From: Muribaculaceae bacterium
Lineage (GTDB): Bacteria > Bacteroidota > Bacteroidia > Bacteroidales > Muribaculaceae
Direction of reading: 5' to 3'
NCBI GenBank assembly: GCA_023664185.1
Contig: JAMPGA010000001.1
Span: forward strand, 746,262 to 810,261
DNA: 64,000 nt
In this document: positions 44,533 through 54,735 of the stretch, one piece after another
Numbering within the stretch: position 1 is the stretch's first letter
How the letters are laid out: each line of letters begins with the position of its first letter
Position numbers and translations under genes: made by a program
Notes under the pieces: generated by a model
Databases searched by the model: none
What the model saw: only the letters and a program-made list of their open reading frames with translations
What the model was told of the DNA's origin: nothing

Positions 44533-46517
44533 CGAGGCGTCCTCTCATCCCGCTGCTGGTGTTGATGGCGCTGTGGCTCCCCGCCGTTGTGGCCAGCCGC
44601 CCCACACCCAGGCAGACACCAAGTGCTCCGCGCGAGCGCCTGCGTCCCACCATACCACATGCCGACCGCCATCAGCCCGGAAAGGTGTTCATAGAGTATG
44701 CCGACAGGCTCATGACCGACCAGCGCCGCGACTCCGACGTGCAGATACTGGTGGGCAATGTGCAGCTGCGCAAGGGGGATATGTTTATGTATTGCGACTC
44801 GGCACGATTCAACGAAAAGACTTCTTCGCTCGAGGCTTTCGACAATGTGCGCATGGAGCAGGGGGACACACTCTTTGTGTATGGCGACATGCTCTTCTAC
44901 GACGGCGCCACAGAGATAGCCGAGCTTCAAGCCTATGAGGGGCGCAACACCCGCCTCATAAACCGCGATGTGTCGCTCACCACTCCGGTGGTGTTCTACG
45001 ATATGGTCGAGGATGTGGGCTACTACACTGTGGGTGGCACTCTCACCGACAAAACCAATATTCTCAACTCACAGCAGGGTTATTACTACCCCTCTACCAA
45101 GGACTCTTACTTCTACCTCAATGTGGATCTGAGCGGGCCGCGCGAGGGCGACACTCTGCGGATGTATACCGACTCGCTGGCCTACAATACCGACACCGGC
45201 ATAGCCGAGTTACTGTGCAAAACACTTATACTCAGCAAGGACGGCGAGATAAACTCAACCTCAGGTCTCTACTACACCCGCACCGGTGTGGCCGACCTGT
45301 TTGACCGCTCCGTGGTGCACACCTGGCGCGGCAACACCCTGACCGGCGACACACTTTACTACGACCGCAACAAGGGGTTTGGCGAAGCTTTCGGGCGCAT
45401 GGTGCTCACCGACTCGGCCGGGAAATCGTCGATCATAGGCGACTACGGCTTCTACGACGAGCTGCGCGACAGCGCCTTTGTCACCGGCAATGCCTTGGCC
45501 CTTGAATACTCGCGCACCGACACCCTCTATCTGCATGCCGATACCATCACGGCCAAGATGTATTCCGACTCGTCGCGCGTCACCGACGCTTTTCACCGTG
45601 TCAGATTTTTCCGACGCGACATCCAGGGCCTGTGCGACTCCATGAGCATGGTGGAGCGCGACTCCATATTATATATGTATTACAATCCTATAGTCTGGAA
45701 CGGCGACAAGCAGGTGGTGGGAAATGTGATTTATGTGCATTTCACCGACTCCACGGCCGACTGGGCGCGCCTGCCCGAAGTAGGACTCGTGTCGCAGCAC
45801 ATAGGCGAGGACTGCTACAACCAGTTTACCGGCTCGGATATGACCACCTGGATGACCGACACTGTGATAGACCGCGTCTATGCCGAGGGCAATGTGCAGG
45901 TGATAATGTTCCCGATGGAAAACGACTCTACCTACAATAAGTTTGCCTATACAGAGAGCTCCTATATGGATGCCTACTTTGAGGACAACGATATAAAGCA
46001 TCTGGTGATGTGGCCGCAGACCTCCGGCAAAGTCACACCGCTCTACCTGGCCAGACGCAGCTCCTACTTCCTGCCCAAATTCAGATGGTATGGAGCGCTC
46101 CGGCCCATGTCGCCCGACGATGTGTTCAACTATCCACCCGAGATGGCCGATCTCTACGGCCAGAATATACTGGGCAAGATGAGCAAGGGCGCGTTGACAG
46201 TGCGCGGACAAGCCACGGGCCGACCCAAACCCCCGGCATTGCCCACTGTAGTCCCCGATTCGCTGCCACCCAATCCTTTAGATTCCATTATTGCAGACTC
46301 TTTAAATGTCTATATGCCTGACTCTTTGATGCGTATTGAGCCGGACACAGTGACTGTTATTCATCCCGACACGGTGCCTGTGCTTCACCCAAGCAGAGTG
46401 TCTAAGACTCACCCAAGTAGAGTGCCCAAGCTTCACCCCACACCCGAGTCTGAATTGCCCGATTCCATCCGGAAACTTTTGCCCGATTCCATCTTCGTAA
46501 ACAACAAGCGTCAATGA
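44529..46517 (+). CDS. OstA-like (LptA/LptD N-domain) protein
   Basis: 662 residues. A signal-like hydrophobic N-terminus is followed by a long series of short beta strands of OstA/LptA type (DVQILVGNVQLRKGDMFMYCDSARFN, LEAFDNVRMEQGDTLFVYGD), the jellyroll used to carry lipopolysaccharide across the periplasm. Bacteroidota often have such long OstA-like proteins; there is no LptD barrel here. The C-terminus is Pro-rich and holds a short tandem repeat. It overlaps surA and mutL by 4 bp each, so translation of the three is probably coupled. Confidence 0.85.
   Translation: MTRRPLIPLLVLMALWLPAVVASRPTPRQTPSAPRERLRPTIPHADRHQPGKVFIEYADRLMTDQRRDSDVQILVGNVQLRKGDMFMYCDSARFNEKTSSLEAFDNVRMEQGDTLFVYGDMLFYDGATEIAELQAYEGRNTRLINRDVSLTTPVVFYDMVEDVGYYTVGGTLTDKTNILNSQQGYYYPSTKDSYFYLNVDLSGPREGDTLRMYTDSLAYNTDTGIAELLCKTLILSKDGEINSTSGLYYTRTGVADLFDRSVVHTWRGNTLTGDTLYYDRNKGFGEAFGRMVLTDSAGKSSIIGDYGFYDELRDSAFVTGNALALEYSRTDTLYLHADTITAKMYSDSSRVTDAFHRVRFFRRDIQGLCDSMSMVERDSILYMYYNPIVWNGDKQVVGNVIYVHFTDSTADWARLPEVGLVSQHIGEDCYNQFTGSDMTTWMTDTVIDRVYAEGNVQVIMFPMENDSTYNKFAYTESSYMDAYFEDNDIKHLVMWPQTSGKVTPLYLARRSSYFLPKFRWYGALRPMSPDDVFNYPPEMADLYGQNILGKMSKGALTVRGQATGRPKPPALPTVVPDSLPPNPLDSIIADSLNVYMPDSLMRIEPDTVTVIHPDTVPVLHPSRVSKTHPSRVPKLHPTPESELPDSIRKLLPDSIFVNNKRQ
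46338..46457 (+). repeat. 24-nt tandem repeat at the 3' end of the OstA-like gene
   Basis: Five in-frame units of 24 nt encode EPDTVTVI, HPDTVPVL, HPSRVSKT, HPSRVPKL and HPTPESEL. Units three and four are closest to each other at DNA level. The repeats lie in the Pro-rich tail. Confidence 0.75.
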
Positions 46518-48436
46518 GCGATATAATACGCCTTCTTCCCGACTCCGTGGCCAACCAGATAGCCGCCGGCGAGGTGATACAGCGTCCGGCTTCGGTGATA
46601 AAGGAACTTGTGGAAAATTCCATCGACGCCGGAGCCACTTCGGTGACTATTGTGCTGAAAGATGCGGGCCGAACACTGATACAGGTGATAGACAACGGTT
46701 GCGGCATGAGCGACACCGACGCACGCATGGCCTTTGAGAGGCATGCCACATCCAAGATTCGCCAGGCCGACGACCTCTTTACACTCCACACCATGGGCTT
46801 CAGGGGCGAGGCTTTAGCCTCGATAGCGGCGATAGCCCATGTGGATCTGCGCACCATGCAACAGGGCGCCTCGGTGGGCACACGCCTGGTGATAAACGGC
46901 TCGAAAGTTGAGAGCCAGGAGCCCGAGGCCTGTGTGCCCGGCTCCAACATGATGGTCAAGGATATATTTTTCAACGTGCCTGCCCGGCGCAAGTTTCTGA
47001 AAAAAGACTCCGTGGAGCTCTCGGCCATCATGCGCGAGTTTGAACGTCTGGCGCTGGTGAACATAGGCGTGGATTTCACGCTTGTGAGCAATGATGTCAC
47101 CGTCCACTCGCTGCGTCGCGGCTCCATGAAGCAACGCATCTGCGAGCTCTTCGGCAAGAATCTCGACAAGCAGCTCATACCCATCGAGACCGATACCTCC
47201 ATAGTGAGTGTGACCGGCTTTGTCGGGCTCCCAGCCAATGCCCGCAAGCGCAATGCCCTGCAATATTTTATGGTGAACGGCCGCAATATGCGTCACCCCT
47301 ATTTCCACAAGGCCGTGATGCAGTGCTACGAACATCTCATACCGGCCGACGAGCAGCCCAACTATTTCATATCGCTGAGGGTTGACCCCGAGACCATCGA
47401 TGTGAACATCCATCCCACCAAAAACGAAATAAAGTTTGAAAACGAGCAGGGGATATGGCAGATACTCACAGCCGCTATCCGCGACTCGCTGGGACGCTTC
47501 AATGCCGCGCCGGCCATAGACTTCGACGTGCAGGATGCCCCGGAGATACCCGTGTTCAATCCCAACGCCAAGGCCTCGCATGACCTGGAAATCGACGTTG
47601 CCTACAATCCCTTCGGACAGGAGACTGTGCCCCCGGCATCAGAGTTTTTCCCTCCGTCAATGAAGACGCGATCCTCGGCAGGTAGCAGCCACATAGCCTC
47701 GCAGCCTCACCGCCCTGCCGTGCCTACTGACTGGGAGAAGCTCTATGACGACTTCATGCGTAAGCGCGACGAAGGACTCTCTACAATGGTGGAGAGCAAA
47801 CTGAATGCTGCCAGTGATGCTGAACCGGAGAAGGAGCCCTCGCTGATCGACGAAATGGCCCAGACGGATTCCACGGCGTTCTTCACCCAGCAGTTCGGGG
47901 GAGCCTACATACTCACCCCGGCGCGGGGAGGGCTTATGGTGATAGACCAGTACAGAGCCCACCTGCGTGTGCTCTATGACAGCTATATGGACAAGGCTTC
48001 CGAGGAATCGCTTGTGGCTCAGGCCACCATGTTCCCCGAGATGCTCGAACTCTCGCCACAACGCCACGATGTGCTCTCGGCCATATCGCAGCGCCTGCGC
48101 GAACTGGGTTTTGTGGTGACACACCGCGGCGGCAACACATGGAGCATCGACGGGGTGCCTTCGCTCCTACAGGATGTGTCGGCCAAAGCGTTGGTCGACG
48201 AGCTGATAGACAGTGTGGCCGATACCGGTCTTGATGCTGCCTCTACCCTCCACGAGAAGCTGGCGCTCGCCATGGCCCGTTCGGGTGCCATACGCCGCGG
48301 GCGGCAGCTCTCAGCCGCCGAGATGGACAGGCTGGTGGCCGACCTCTTCAAATGCTCTTCGCCGGCCATCACTCCCGACGGCAAGAACGTCTTTGCCATA
48401 ATCCCGGTAGACTATTTCAGCAAAATACTTGGTTAA
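46514..48436 (+). CDS. mutL: DNA mismatch repair protein MutL
   Basis: 640 residues. The N-terminal GHKL ATPase is complete: IAAGEVIQRPASVIKELVEN, SIDAGA, DNGCGM, FERHATSKI and GFRGEALASI. The C-terminal dimerisation domain lacks the endonuclease motif DQHA(x2)E(x4)E: at D478 it reads DQYRAHLRVLYD, and the CPHGRP-type motif near the end is replaced by AITPDGKNV. It therefore looks like a nuclease-free MutL. Overlaps the OstA-like gene by 4 bp. Confidence 0.96.
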   Translation: MSDIIRLLPDSVANQIAAGEVIQRPASVIKELVENSIDAGATSVTIVLKDAGRTLIQVIDNGCGMSDTDARMAFERHATSKIRQADDLFTLHTMGFRGEALASIAAIAHVDLRTMQQGASVGTRLVINGSKVESQEPEACVPGSNMMVKDIFFNVPARRKFLKKDSVELSAIMREFERLALVNIGVDFTLVSNDVTVHSLRRGSMKQRICELFGKNLDKQLIPIETDTSIVSVTGFVGLPANARKRNALQYFMVNGRNMRHPYFHKAVMQCYEHLIPADEQPNYFISLRVDPETIDVNIHPTKNEIKFENEQGIWQILTAAIRDSLGRFNAAPAIDFDVQDAPEIPVFNPNAKASHDLEIDVAYNPFGQETVPPASEFFPPSMKTRSSAGSSHIASQPHRPAVPTDWEKLYDDFMRKRDEGLSTMVESKLNAASDAEPEKEPSLIDEMAQTDSTAFFTQQFGGAYILTPARGGLMVIDQYRAHLRVLYDSYMDKASEESLVAQATMFPEMLELSPQRHDVLSAISQRLRELGFVVTHRGGNTWSIDGVPSLLQDVSAKALVDELIDSVADTGLDAASTLHEKLALAMARSGAIRRGRQLSAAEMDRLVADLFKCSSPAITPDGKNVFAIIPVDYFSKILG

Positions 48437-48450
48437 TCGACACTAAAGAT

Positions 48451-49620
48451 ATGCGTCTCTCATTGCTTTTCTGCATGCTGCTGTTTGTGTTTGGCTCGCT
48501 TGATGCCGCATCACGCTATGATGTGTCGCTGCTCACCTGCAGCGAGGGGAGCGATATATACCAGCTCGAGGGGCACACAGCACTCCGATTCAAGTCGGGC
48601 GACTCGCTGGATATCACCGTAAACTGGGGCGTGTTTGACTTTCATTCCCCCGGGTTTGTATACCGCTTTGTGAAGGGAGAGACCGACTATATGGCTGTGG
48701 CTGTGCCTACACGCCTGTTCCTCAACGAATATCGCCGCGAAGGGCGCCGGGTGTTGGAGCAGGTGATCAACCTCGACTCCCTGCAGGCCGAGCGGCTGGC
48801 ATGGATGGTAAACGAGAATCTCATGCCCCAAAATCGCGTGTATCGCTACAACTATGTGCTCGACAACTGTGCCACACGCCCGCTGGCCATGATAGAGAGC
48901 GCCCTGGGCGACACCATCACCCTTGCTTCGCCGGCAGTTGACCGCGGCGAGCGCTCCACCTTCCGCCGCGCCATGCGCCACTATCACAGCCACTATCCCT
49001 GGTATCAGTTTGGCATAGATCTGGCGCTGGGCTCGGGAATAGACCGCGAGGTGTCTGACCGTGCCTCGACCTTTGCGCCTGTAATGCTGGCCGATATGCT
49101 CGCCGGCGCCACTTTGCCGTCGGGCGCTCCTGCCGTCAAGGCCTCCCGTTGGGCTGTGGGCGGAGAGTCTACACCATCGGTGATCCTGTCGCCCACCCCC
49201 ACGCTCCTCTCCCCCCTGTTTTGGGGCTGGGTGGTGTTTGCGCTGGCCTTCACAGTGAGTGTGCTGCAGGCAAAAGGCATCAAGAAATGGGCCAGGATTT
49301 TCGACACTGTCTGGTTCACACTGATGGGCTTGACCGGACTGCTGCTCACGTTTCTCATCTTTGTGTCGGTCCACGAGGCTACCTCGCCCAACTGGCTCTA
49401 CCTGTGGCTCAACCCCCTTTGCTTCATCGGGGCGGTGGCTCCGTGGCTAAAATCGGGCAAACGCTTGGTGTTTTGCTATCAAATTGTTAACTTTGCACTA
49501 TTGATAATTTTGGTAATCCTGTTCCTGCTCGGTGTCCAGAGCGCCAACGTTGCGTTTATCCCACTGTTGGCGGCCACGATGCTGCGCTCGCTGTGCGGGA
49601 TTAAATATGCACTGAAATGA
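48451..49620 (+). CDS. DUF4105 (Lnb N-terminal-like) membrane protein
   Basis: 389 residues from the ATG at 48451 (MRLSLLFCMLLFVFGSLDA), which gives a signal peptide; the longer frame overlaps mutL. Residues about 22-215 form the DUF4105 domain (YDVSLLTCSEGSDIYQLEG, NWGVFDFHSPGF, YNYVLDNCATRPLAMI), with conserved Cys and His that suggest a papain-like or lipoprotein-acyl-transfer function by analogy to Lnb. The C-terminal part has four membrane segments. 14 bp after mutL and overlapping the next gene by 4 bp. Confidence 0.85.
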   Translation: MRLSLLFCMLLFVFGSLDAASRYDVSLLTCSEGSDIYQLEGHTALRFKSGDSLDITVNWGVFDFHSPGFVYRFVKGETDYMAVAVPTRLFLNEYRREGRRVLEQVINLDSLQAERLAWMVNENLMPQNRVYRYNYVLDNCATRPLAMIESALGDTITLASPAVDRGERSTFRRAMRHYHSHYPWYQFGIDLALGSGIDREVSDRASTFAPVMLADMLAGATLPSGAPAVKASRWAVGGESTPSVILSPTPTLLSPLFWGWVVFALAFTVSVLQAKGIKKWARIFDTVWFTLMGLTGLLLTFLIFVSVHEATSPNWLYLWLNPLCFIGAVAPWLKSGKRLVFCYQIVNFALLIILVILFLLGVQSANVAFIPLLAATMLRSLCGIKYALK

Positions 49621-51236
49621 CCCGACGACTCCCCACAAGTCTTGCCTGCGTGCTGGTTGCCTCGATGGTGACCATAGGGATTGCTGCGGCCACTCCGGCC
49701 GGGGCAGCCCCCTCGCCGCGTCCCAAACTTGTGGTGGGCATATTTGTAAAGGGTCTGTCGGCCGACTATATAGACCTGCTCCGCTCCAACTTTGGCCACG
49801 ACGGTTTTAACCGCGTCATGGCCGAGGGTCTCACCATTGAGAATGTGGACTACGGCCCCGGTATCGACGCCACAGCGGCCACAGCCATGCTTGTCACCGG
49901 CGCTGCCCCGGGTGTCAACGGTGTGCCGTCAGACCGCGTTTGGAATGCCTCTACGCGCACCGATATCCCCGTGCTCCTCGACCCCGAGAAAGCCGGCTCT
50001 TATACCGACCGCGATCTCTCGCCGGCACGCCTGCTGGTGTCGACCGTGAGCGATGAGGTGCGCATAGCCGACGGCGGTCTGGGGACAGTGCATGCCCTGG
50101 CTGCCGACCCGCAGATAGCCGTCATACTGGGCTCGCATGCCGGCAACACCGCTTTCTGGATAAGCGATGTCGACGGCAAATGGACCTCGGCCTCCCATTT
50201 CCGCGACATCCCCACGGCCATAGCGCGCCGCAACGTGGGGCTTACCCTCTCGTCGCGTCTCGACACCATGGCTTGGGAGCCTGCCATAAAGCTTGACCGC
50301 TATCCCGACCTGCCCGACTATAAGAAACTCTATCCCTTCCGCATCACCTTCCCCTCGCGCGAGCCAAACCGCTTCAAGGCCTTCAAGGCCTCGGCTCCGG
50401 GCAACCGCGAGATAGCCTCGGCGGCCACCGAGCTCATCAGCACCATACCTCTGGGCACGCGTGCGGTGACCGACATGATAAGCGTGGGCTTCGACCTGTC
50501 GCCCTATCTCTACACCCGTGACGCCGACAACCGCATCGAGACCATGGATGCCTACATCCGCCTCGACAGCGATATAGCCAACATTATCCAGGCTATAGAG
50601 AAAGGCCCCGGCATGGACAGGACACTGCTCTTCATAGCCGGAACGCCGGCACCCACTGGGGGGCGCCGCGACGATGAAAAGTGGGCCATCCCGTCGGGCA
50701 CATTCTCCCCCCGCAAAGCCGTGTCGCTGCTCAATGTCTACCTCATGGCTATCCACGGCAACGGTCAGTGGGTGAACGGATACTACAACGGATTTTTCCA
50801 CCTCGACTCCAAGCTGGCCAAGGATCGCGGCATCGACATTGCTGATCTGCGCCGCGAGTGTGCCGACTTCCTGAGCCGCCTGGCCGGAGTGAGCGAGGTC
50901 TATACCATAGACGATATTCTGGCCCGTCGTGCCGGCGATAATCCCGTGGCGCTCGAGCGCAACATCTCGGCCCCTCATGCCGGCGACCTGCTGGTCACCG
51001 TCAATCCCGGCTGGGAGATATCTGACGGTGAGGAGTTTGACAGCTCCGTTCTGGGAGAGACACGCCTCCCCGTGGTGCGCTGGCAGGCCACCACATCGCC
51101 CGTCTTCATAATGGCTCCGTCGGTGGAACCTGCGGTGCTCTCGCAGCCCGTCGACGCCCGTGCCATAGCTCCGACAGTTTCACGCATACTGCGCATCAGG
51201 TCGCCCAATGCCGCAAAGCTTCCCCCGCTTAAGTGA
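49617..51236 (+). CDS. Alkaline-phosphatase-superfamily protein lacking metal ligands (probable pseudoenzyme)
   Basis: 539 residues with a signal peptide (cleavage near AGAAP). The fold is recognisable: KLVVGIFVKGLSADYIDLL, GFNRVMAEGL, MLVTGAAPGVNGVPSDRVW, AIPSGTFSP, and PVDARAIAPTVSRILRI near the end. But the usual metal and nucleophile positions differ: VD is VK at K45, the (T)xPGH segment is ATAATAM at residues 85-91, the DHG block is GTPA at 342-345, and the late TH is TT. Activity by the normal mechanism is unlikely. It may be a structural or binding protein of the envelope. It is the last gene before secA. Confidence 0.85.
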   Translation: MTRRLPTSLACVLVASMVTIGIAAATPAGAAPSPRPKLVVGIFVKGLSADYIDLLRSNFGHDGFNRVMAEGLTIENVDYGPGIDATAATAMLVTGAAPGVNGVPSDRVWNASTRTDIPVLLDPEKAGSYTDRDLSPARLLVSTVSDEVRIADGGLGTVHALAADPQIAVILGSHAGNTAFWISDVDGKWTSASHFRDIPTAIARRNVGLTLSSRLDTMAWEPAIKLDRYPDLPDYKKLYPFRITFPSREPNRFKAFKASAPGNREIASAATELISTIPLGTRAVTDMISVGFDLSPYLYTRDADNRIETMDAYIRLDSDIANIIQAIEKGPGMDRTLLFIAGTPAPTGGRRDDEKWAIPSGTFSPRKAVSLLNVYLMAIHGNGQWVNGYYNGFFHLDSKLAKDRGIDIADLRRECADFLSRLAGVSEVYTIDDILARRAGDNPVALERNISAPHAGDLLVTVNPGWEISDGEEFDSSVLGETRLPVVRWQATTSPVFIMAPSVEPAVLSQPVDARAIAPTVSRILRIRSPNAAKLPPLK

Positions 51237-51342
51237 CGATTAAAAAAATAACTTGGTAAACTTTTCTATGTTATTTTTAAATCGTCGCTAACCTGAAAAA
51301 ATAGTCATCACCCCCGACCATTACAAAACCAGAATCAAGAAA

Positions 51343-54300
51343 ATGTCATTTGCATCATTTATAACAAAGCTTTTCGGCAACAAATCCACCCGCGACCTCA
51401 AGGAGATCGAACCTATAGTCCGACAGATCGAGGCGCTTGAACCCCAGGTGAAACAACTCAGCATCGACGGCCTGCGCGACGCCATCTCCGACATCCGTGC
51501 CGACATCCGTGCCGCCGTTGCCCCGCTCGAGGAGGAGAACGCCAAGATACGCGTAGATGTCGAGGAACTCCCCTTTGACGAGCGCCAGCCCCTGTGGGAC
51601 AAAATCGACAAAAACGACAAAGAGATACTCGACATAATCGAGGATAAACTCAACTCACACCTGCCCATGGTCTTTGCGGTGATACGCGAGACCGCTGCCC
51701 GCTTTGCGGCAAACGAGACCATCGTGGTGAAAGCCACACAGATGGACCGCGACCTGGCCGCCAAGGGCAAGGACTTCGTGACCATCGACGGCGACAATGC
51801 CATATATCGCAACCACTGGATGGCCGGCGGCAATGAGGTGACCTGGGATATGGTTCACTATCGCGTGCAGCTCATCGGCGGCATCGTGCTCCATCAGGGC
51901 AAGATTGCCGAGATGGCCACCGGCGAGGGTAAGACCCTTGTGGCTACTCTTCCGGTGTTCCTCCGCTCCCTCTCGGGCCGCGGTGTGCACGTGGTCACCG
52001 TCAACGACTATCTGGCCAAGCGTGACTCCGAGTGGATGGGGCCGCTGTATATGTTCCACGGCTCGACAGTCGACTGCATAGACAAGCATCAGCCCAACAC
52101 CCCCGAGCGCCGCGCAGCCTATGAGTGTGACATCACCTTTGGCACCAACAACGAATTCGGCTTCGACTACCTGCGCGACAATATGGCCATGAGCCCCGCC
52201 GACATGGTGCAGCGCAAACACTACTACGCCATAGTCGATGAGGTTGACTCTGTGCTCATCGACGACGCCCGTACCCCCCTAATCATCTCGGGTCCTGTGC
52301 CCAAGGGGGATGATCAGCTCTTCGACCAGTATCGCTCCAACGTGGAGAAGGTATATGAGGCACAGCGTCGACTTGTCACCAAAATCCTGGCCGAGGCCAA
52401 GACAAAGCTGGCCTCTGACGACAAGGATACACGCAAGGAAGGTGCCCTGCTACTGTTCCGCGCATTCAAGGGTCTGCCCAAAAACGGCGCCCTCATCAAA
52501 TTCCTCTCGCAGGAGGGCATGAAGAATGTGATGCTCGAGACTGAGGCATACTATCTGCAGGACAACCAGCGCGAGATGCCCACTGTGACCGATCCGCTCT
52601 ACTTCGTGATCGACGAGAAAAACCGCCAGGTAGAGCTCACCGACAAGGGTATCGACGAGCTCACCGGCAAGAGCGATGACCCGCAGTTCTTCGTGCTCCC
52701 CGACATAGCCTCGCAGCTCTCGGAAGCCGAAAACATAGCCGACCCGGCCGAGCGTGCCCGTGTCAAGGATGAGCTCATGCAGAACTATGCCGTGAAGGCC
52801 GAACGCGTCCACACCGTCACCCAGCTGCTCAAGGCCTACACCCTCTTCGAGAAGGATGTGGAATATGTGATAGACGATGGAAAGATCAAGATTGTCGACG
52901 AGCAGACCGGCCGCATCATGGAGGGTCGGCGCTATTCCGACGGTCTCCATCAGGCCATCGAGGCCAAGGAGCATGTGAAAGTCGAGGCTGCCACACAGAC
53001 CTTTGCCACCATCACCCTGCAGAACTACTTCCGCATGTATCACAAGCTGGCCGGTATGACCGGTACGGCCGAGACCGAGGCCGGCGAGCTCTGGGACATA
53101 TATAAGCTCGACGTGGTCACCATACCCACCAACCGCCCCGTGGCTCGTATCGATATGGACGACCGTGTCTACAAGACCAAGAAGGAGAAATATGCCGCTG
53201 TGATCGACGAGATAGTGCGCCTGCGCGACCAGGGCCGCCCCGTGCTTGTGGGCACCACATCGGTTGAAATTTCCGAGCTGCTGAAACGTATGCTCGACAT
53301 GCGCCACATAGACAGCCAGGTGCTCAACGCCAAGCTCCACCAGCAGGAGGCTATGATCGTGGCCAACGCCGGCAAGAAGGGCATGGTCACCATAGCCACC
53401 AATATGGCAGGCCGAGGTACCGACATCAAGCTGACTCCCGAGGTCAAGGAGGCCGGAGGTCTGGCCATCATCGGCACCGAGCGCCACGAAAGCCGCCGTG
53501 TGGACCGCCAGCTGCGCGGCCGCGCCGGACGTCAGGGCGATCCGGGTTCATCGGTGTTCTATGTATCGTTTGAGGATCAGCTGATGCGCCTCTTCGCTAC
53601 CGACCGTGTGATGAAGATGCTCGACAAGCTTGGCCTCAAGGAGGGCGAGGTGATAGAGAGCTCAATGGTCACAAACGCCATCGGCAATGCCCAGAAGCGC
53701 GTGGAGGAGAACAACTTCGGTATCCGCAAGCGCCTGCTCGAGTATGACGACGTGATGAACAAGCAGCGCACCTACATCTACAACCGCCGCCACCATGCTC
53801 TGCTGGGCGAGCGCATCGGCATCGATATCGCCAACATGATGTGGGACGTCATCGAGAACTTTGTCAACAACACATATCCCGCCGACTATCATGATCTTGC
53901 ACTCGATCTCTTCAAGACCCTCACCATCGAGACCCCCTTCACCGAAGAGGAGTTTAAGAGCATGGAGAAGGAGGATGTGATACAGAAGATTCACGCCGCC
54001 GCCAACGAGGCTTTTGCCCGCAAGAGCGAGCGCATACTCGAGGTGGCTCAGCCCGTGATAGTCGACTGCGTGGAGAATCGTGGCTTCAAAGGGCGCATAG
54101 CCGTGCCCATGACCGACGGCAAACGCTTCTTCAACCTTGTTGTCGACCTCGATGAGGCATATCGCACCGGGTGCAAGTCGATAGTGAAAGAGTGGCACAA
54201 GGCCGTGCTGCTGGTCACCATCGACGAGCTTTGGAAGGAACACCTGCGCGAGCTCGACCAGCTGCGCCAGAGCGTACAGAATGCGTCATATGAGCAGAAA

Positions 54301-54723
54301 GACCCGCTGGTGATCTATAAGGTCGAGTCGTTCCACCTTTTCGAGGCCATGCTCAATCAGCTCAACGTAAAGGCAATGTCGACGCTGATGCGCGGCCAGA
54401 TCTATGTGCAGCCCGCACGTCCGCAGGCTCCCGCAGCTCCGCAGGAGAACCAGGAGGAGCAGAAGGAAGCCACACAGGCTCCGGCTCCCAAACCCGCACC
54501 CAAGGTGGAGCGCGCCATGCCAGAGCGCAAGGAGGACTATTCGAAATATCAGACCTCACGCGAGAATCTGCCCGGCGAGGCTGCCGCCCGTGCCGCATCG
54601 CAGGGTGCATCGCGCCCGTCCGCTCCCCAGCCTGTAAAGGCCGGTCCCCGCATCAACCGCAACGACCCTTGTCCCTGCGGATCAGGCAAGAAGTATAAGA
54701 ACTGCCACGGACGTGGTCTGTAA
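51343..54723 (+). CDS. secA: Preprotein translocase ATPase SecA
   Basis: 1126 residues, within the long Bacteroidota size class. Walker A is [12 protein letters not shown] (near 193), the DEAD-type box is DEVDSVLID, the preprotein crosslinking domain carries the usual insert, and motif VI is [10 protein letters not shown]. The tail is Ala/Pro/Gln-rich and ends in the zinc-binding SEC-C motif [17 protein letters not shown], which contacts SecB or the ribosome in homologues. Drives export of Sec substrates, including T9SS and OmpA proteins in this window. I found no strict promoter in the 106-bp gap upstream. Confidence 0.98.
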   Translation: MSFASFITKLFGNKSTRDLKEIEPIVRQIEALEPQVKQLSIDGLRDAISDIRADIRAAVAPLEEENAKIRVDVEELPFDERQPLWDKIDKNDKEILDIIEDKLNSHLPMVFAVIRETAARFAANETIVVKATQMDRDLAAKGKDFVTIDGDNAIYRNHWMAGGNEVTWDMVHYRVQLIGGIVLHQGKIAEMATGEGKTLVATLPVFLRSLSGRGVHVVTVNDYLAKRDSEWMGPLYMFHGSTVDCIDKHQPNTPERRAAYECDITFGTNNEFGFDYLRDNMAMSPADMVQRKHYYAIVDEVDSVLIDDARTPLIISGPVPKGDDQLFDQYRSNVEKVYEAQRRLVTKILAEAKTKLASDDKDTRKEGALLLFRAFKGLPKNGALIKFLSQEGMKNVMLETEAYYLQDNQREMPTVTDPLYFVIDEKNRQVELTDKGIDELTGKSDDPQFFVLPDIASQLSEAENIADPAERARVKDELMQNYAVKAERVHTVTQLLKAYTLFEKDVEYVIDDGKIKIVDEQTGRIMEGRRYSDGLHQAIEAKEHVKVEAATQTFATITLQNYFRMYHKLAGMTGTAETEAGELWDIYKLDVVTIPTNRPVARIDMDDRVYKTKKEKYAAVIDEIVRLRDQGRPVLVGTTSVEISELLKRMLDMRHIDSQVLNAKLHQQEAMIVANAGKKGMVTIATNMAGRGTDIKLTPEVKEAGGLAIIGTERHESRRVDRQLRGRAGRQGDPGSSVFYVSFEDQLMRLFATDRVMKMLDKLGLKEGEVIESSMVTNAIGNAQKRVEENNFGIRKRLLEYDDVMNKQRTYIYNRRHHALLGERIGIDIANMMWDVIENFVNNTYPADYHDLALDLFKTLTIETPFTEEEFKSMEKEDVIQKIHAAANEAFARKSERILEVAQPVIVDCVENRGFKGRIAVPMTDGKRFFNLVVDLDEAYRTGCKSIVKEWHKAVLLVTIDELWKEHLRELDQLRQSVQNASYEQKDPLVIYKVESFHLFEAMLNQLNVKAMSTLMRGQIYVQPARPQAPAAPQENQEEQKEATQAPAPKPAPKVERAMPERKEDYSKYQTSRENLPGEAAARAASQGASRPSAPQPVKAGPRINRNDPCPCGSGKKYKNCHGRGL

Positions 54724-54735
54724 TACAAACGGGAA

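Noticed and set aside
46338-46457. CRISPR-like direct repeats
   Set aside because: The units are in-frame coding repeats without spacers; no CRISPR array was seen anywhere in the window.
52450-53487. 345-codon open frame opposite secA
   Set aside because: Shadow of secA; low-complexity Val/Leu/His text and no own signals.
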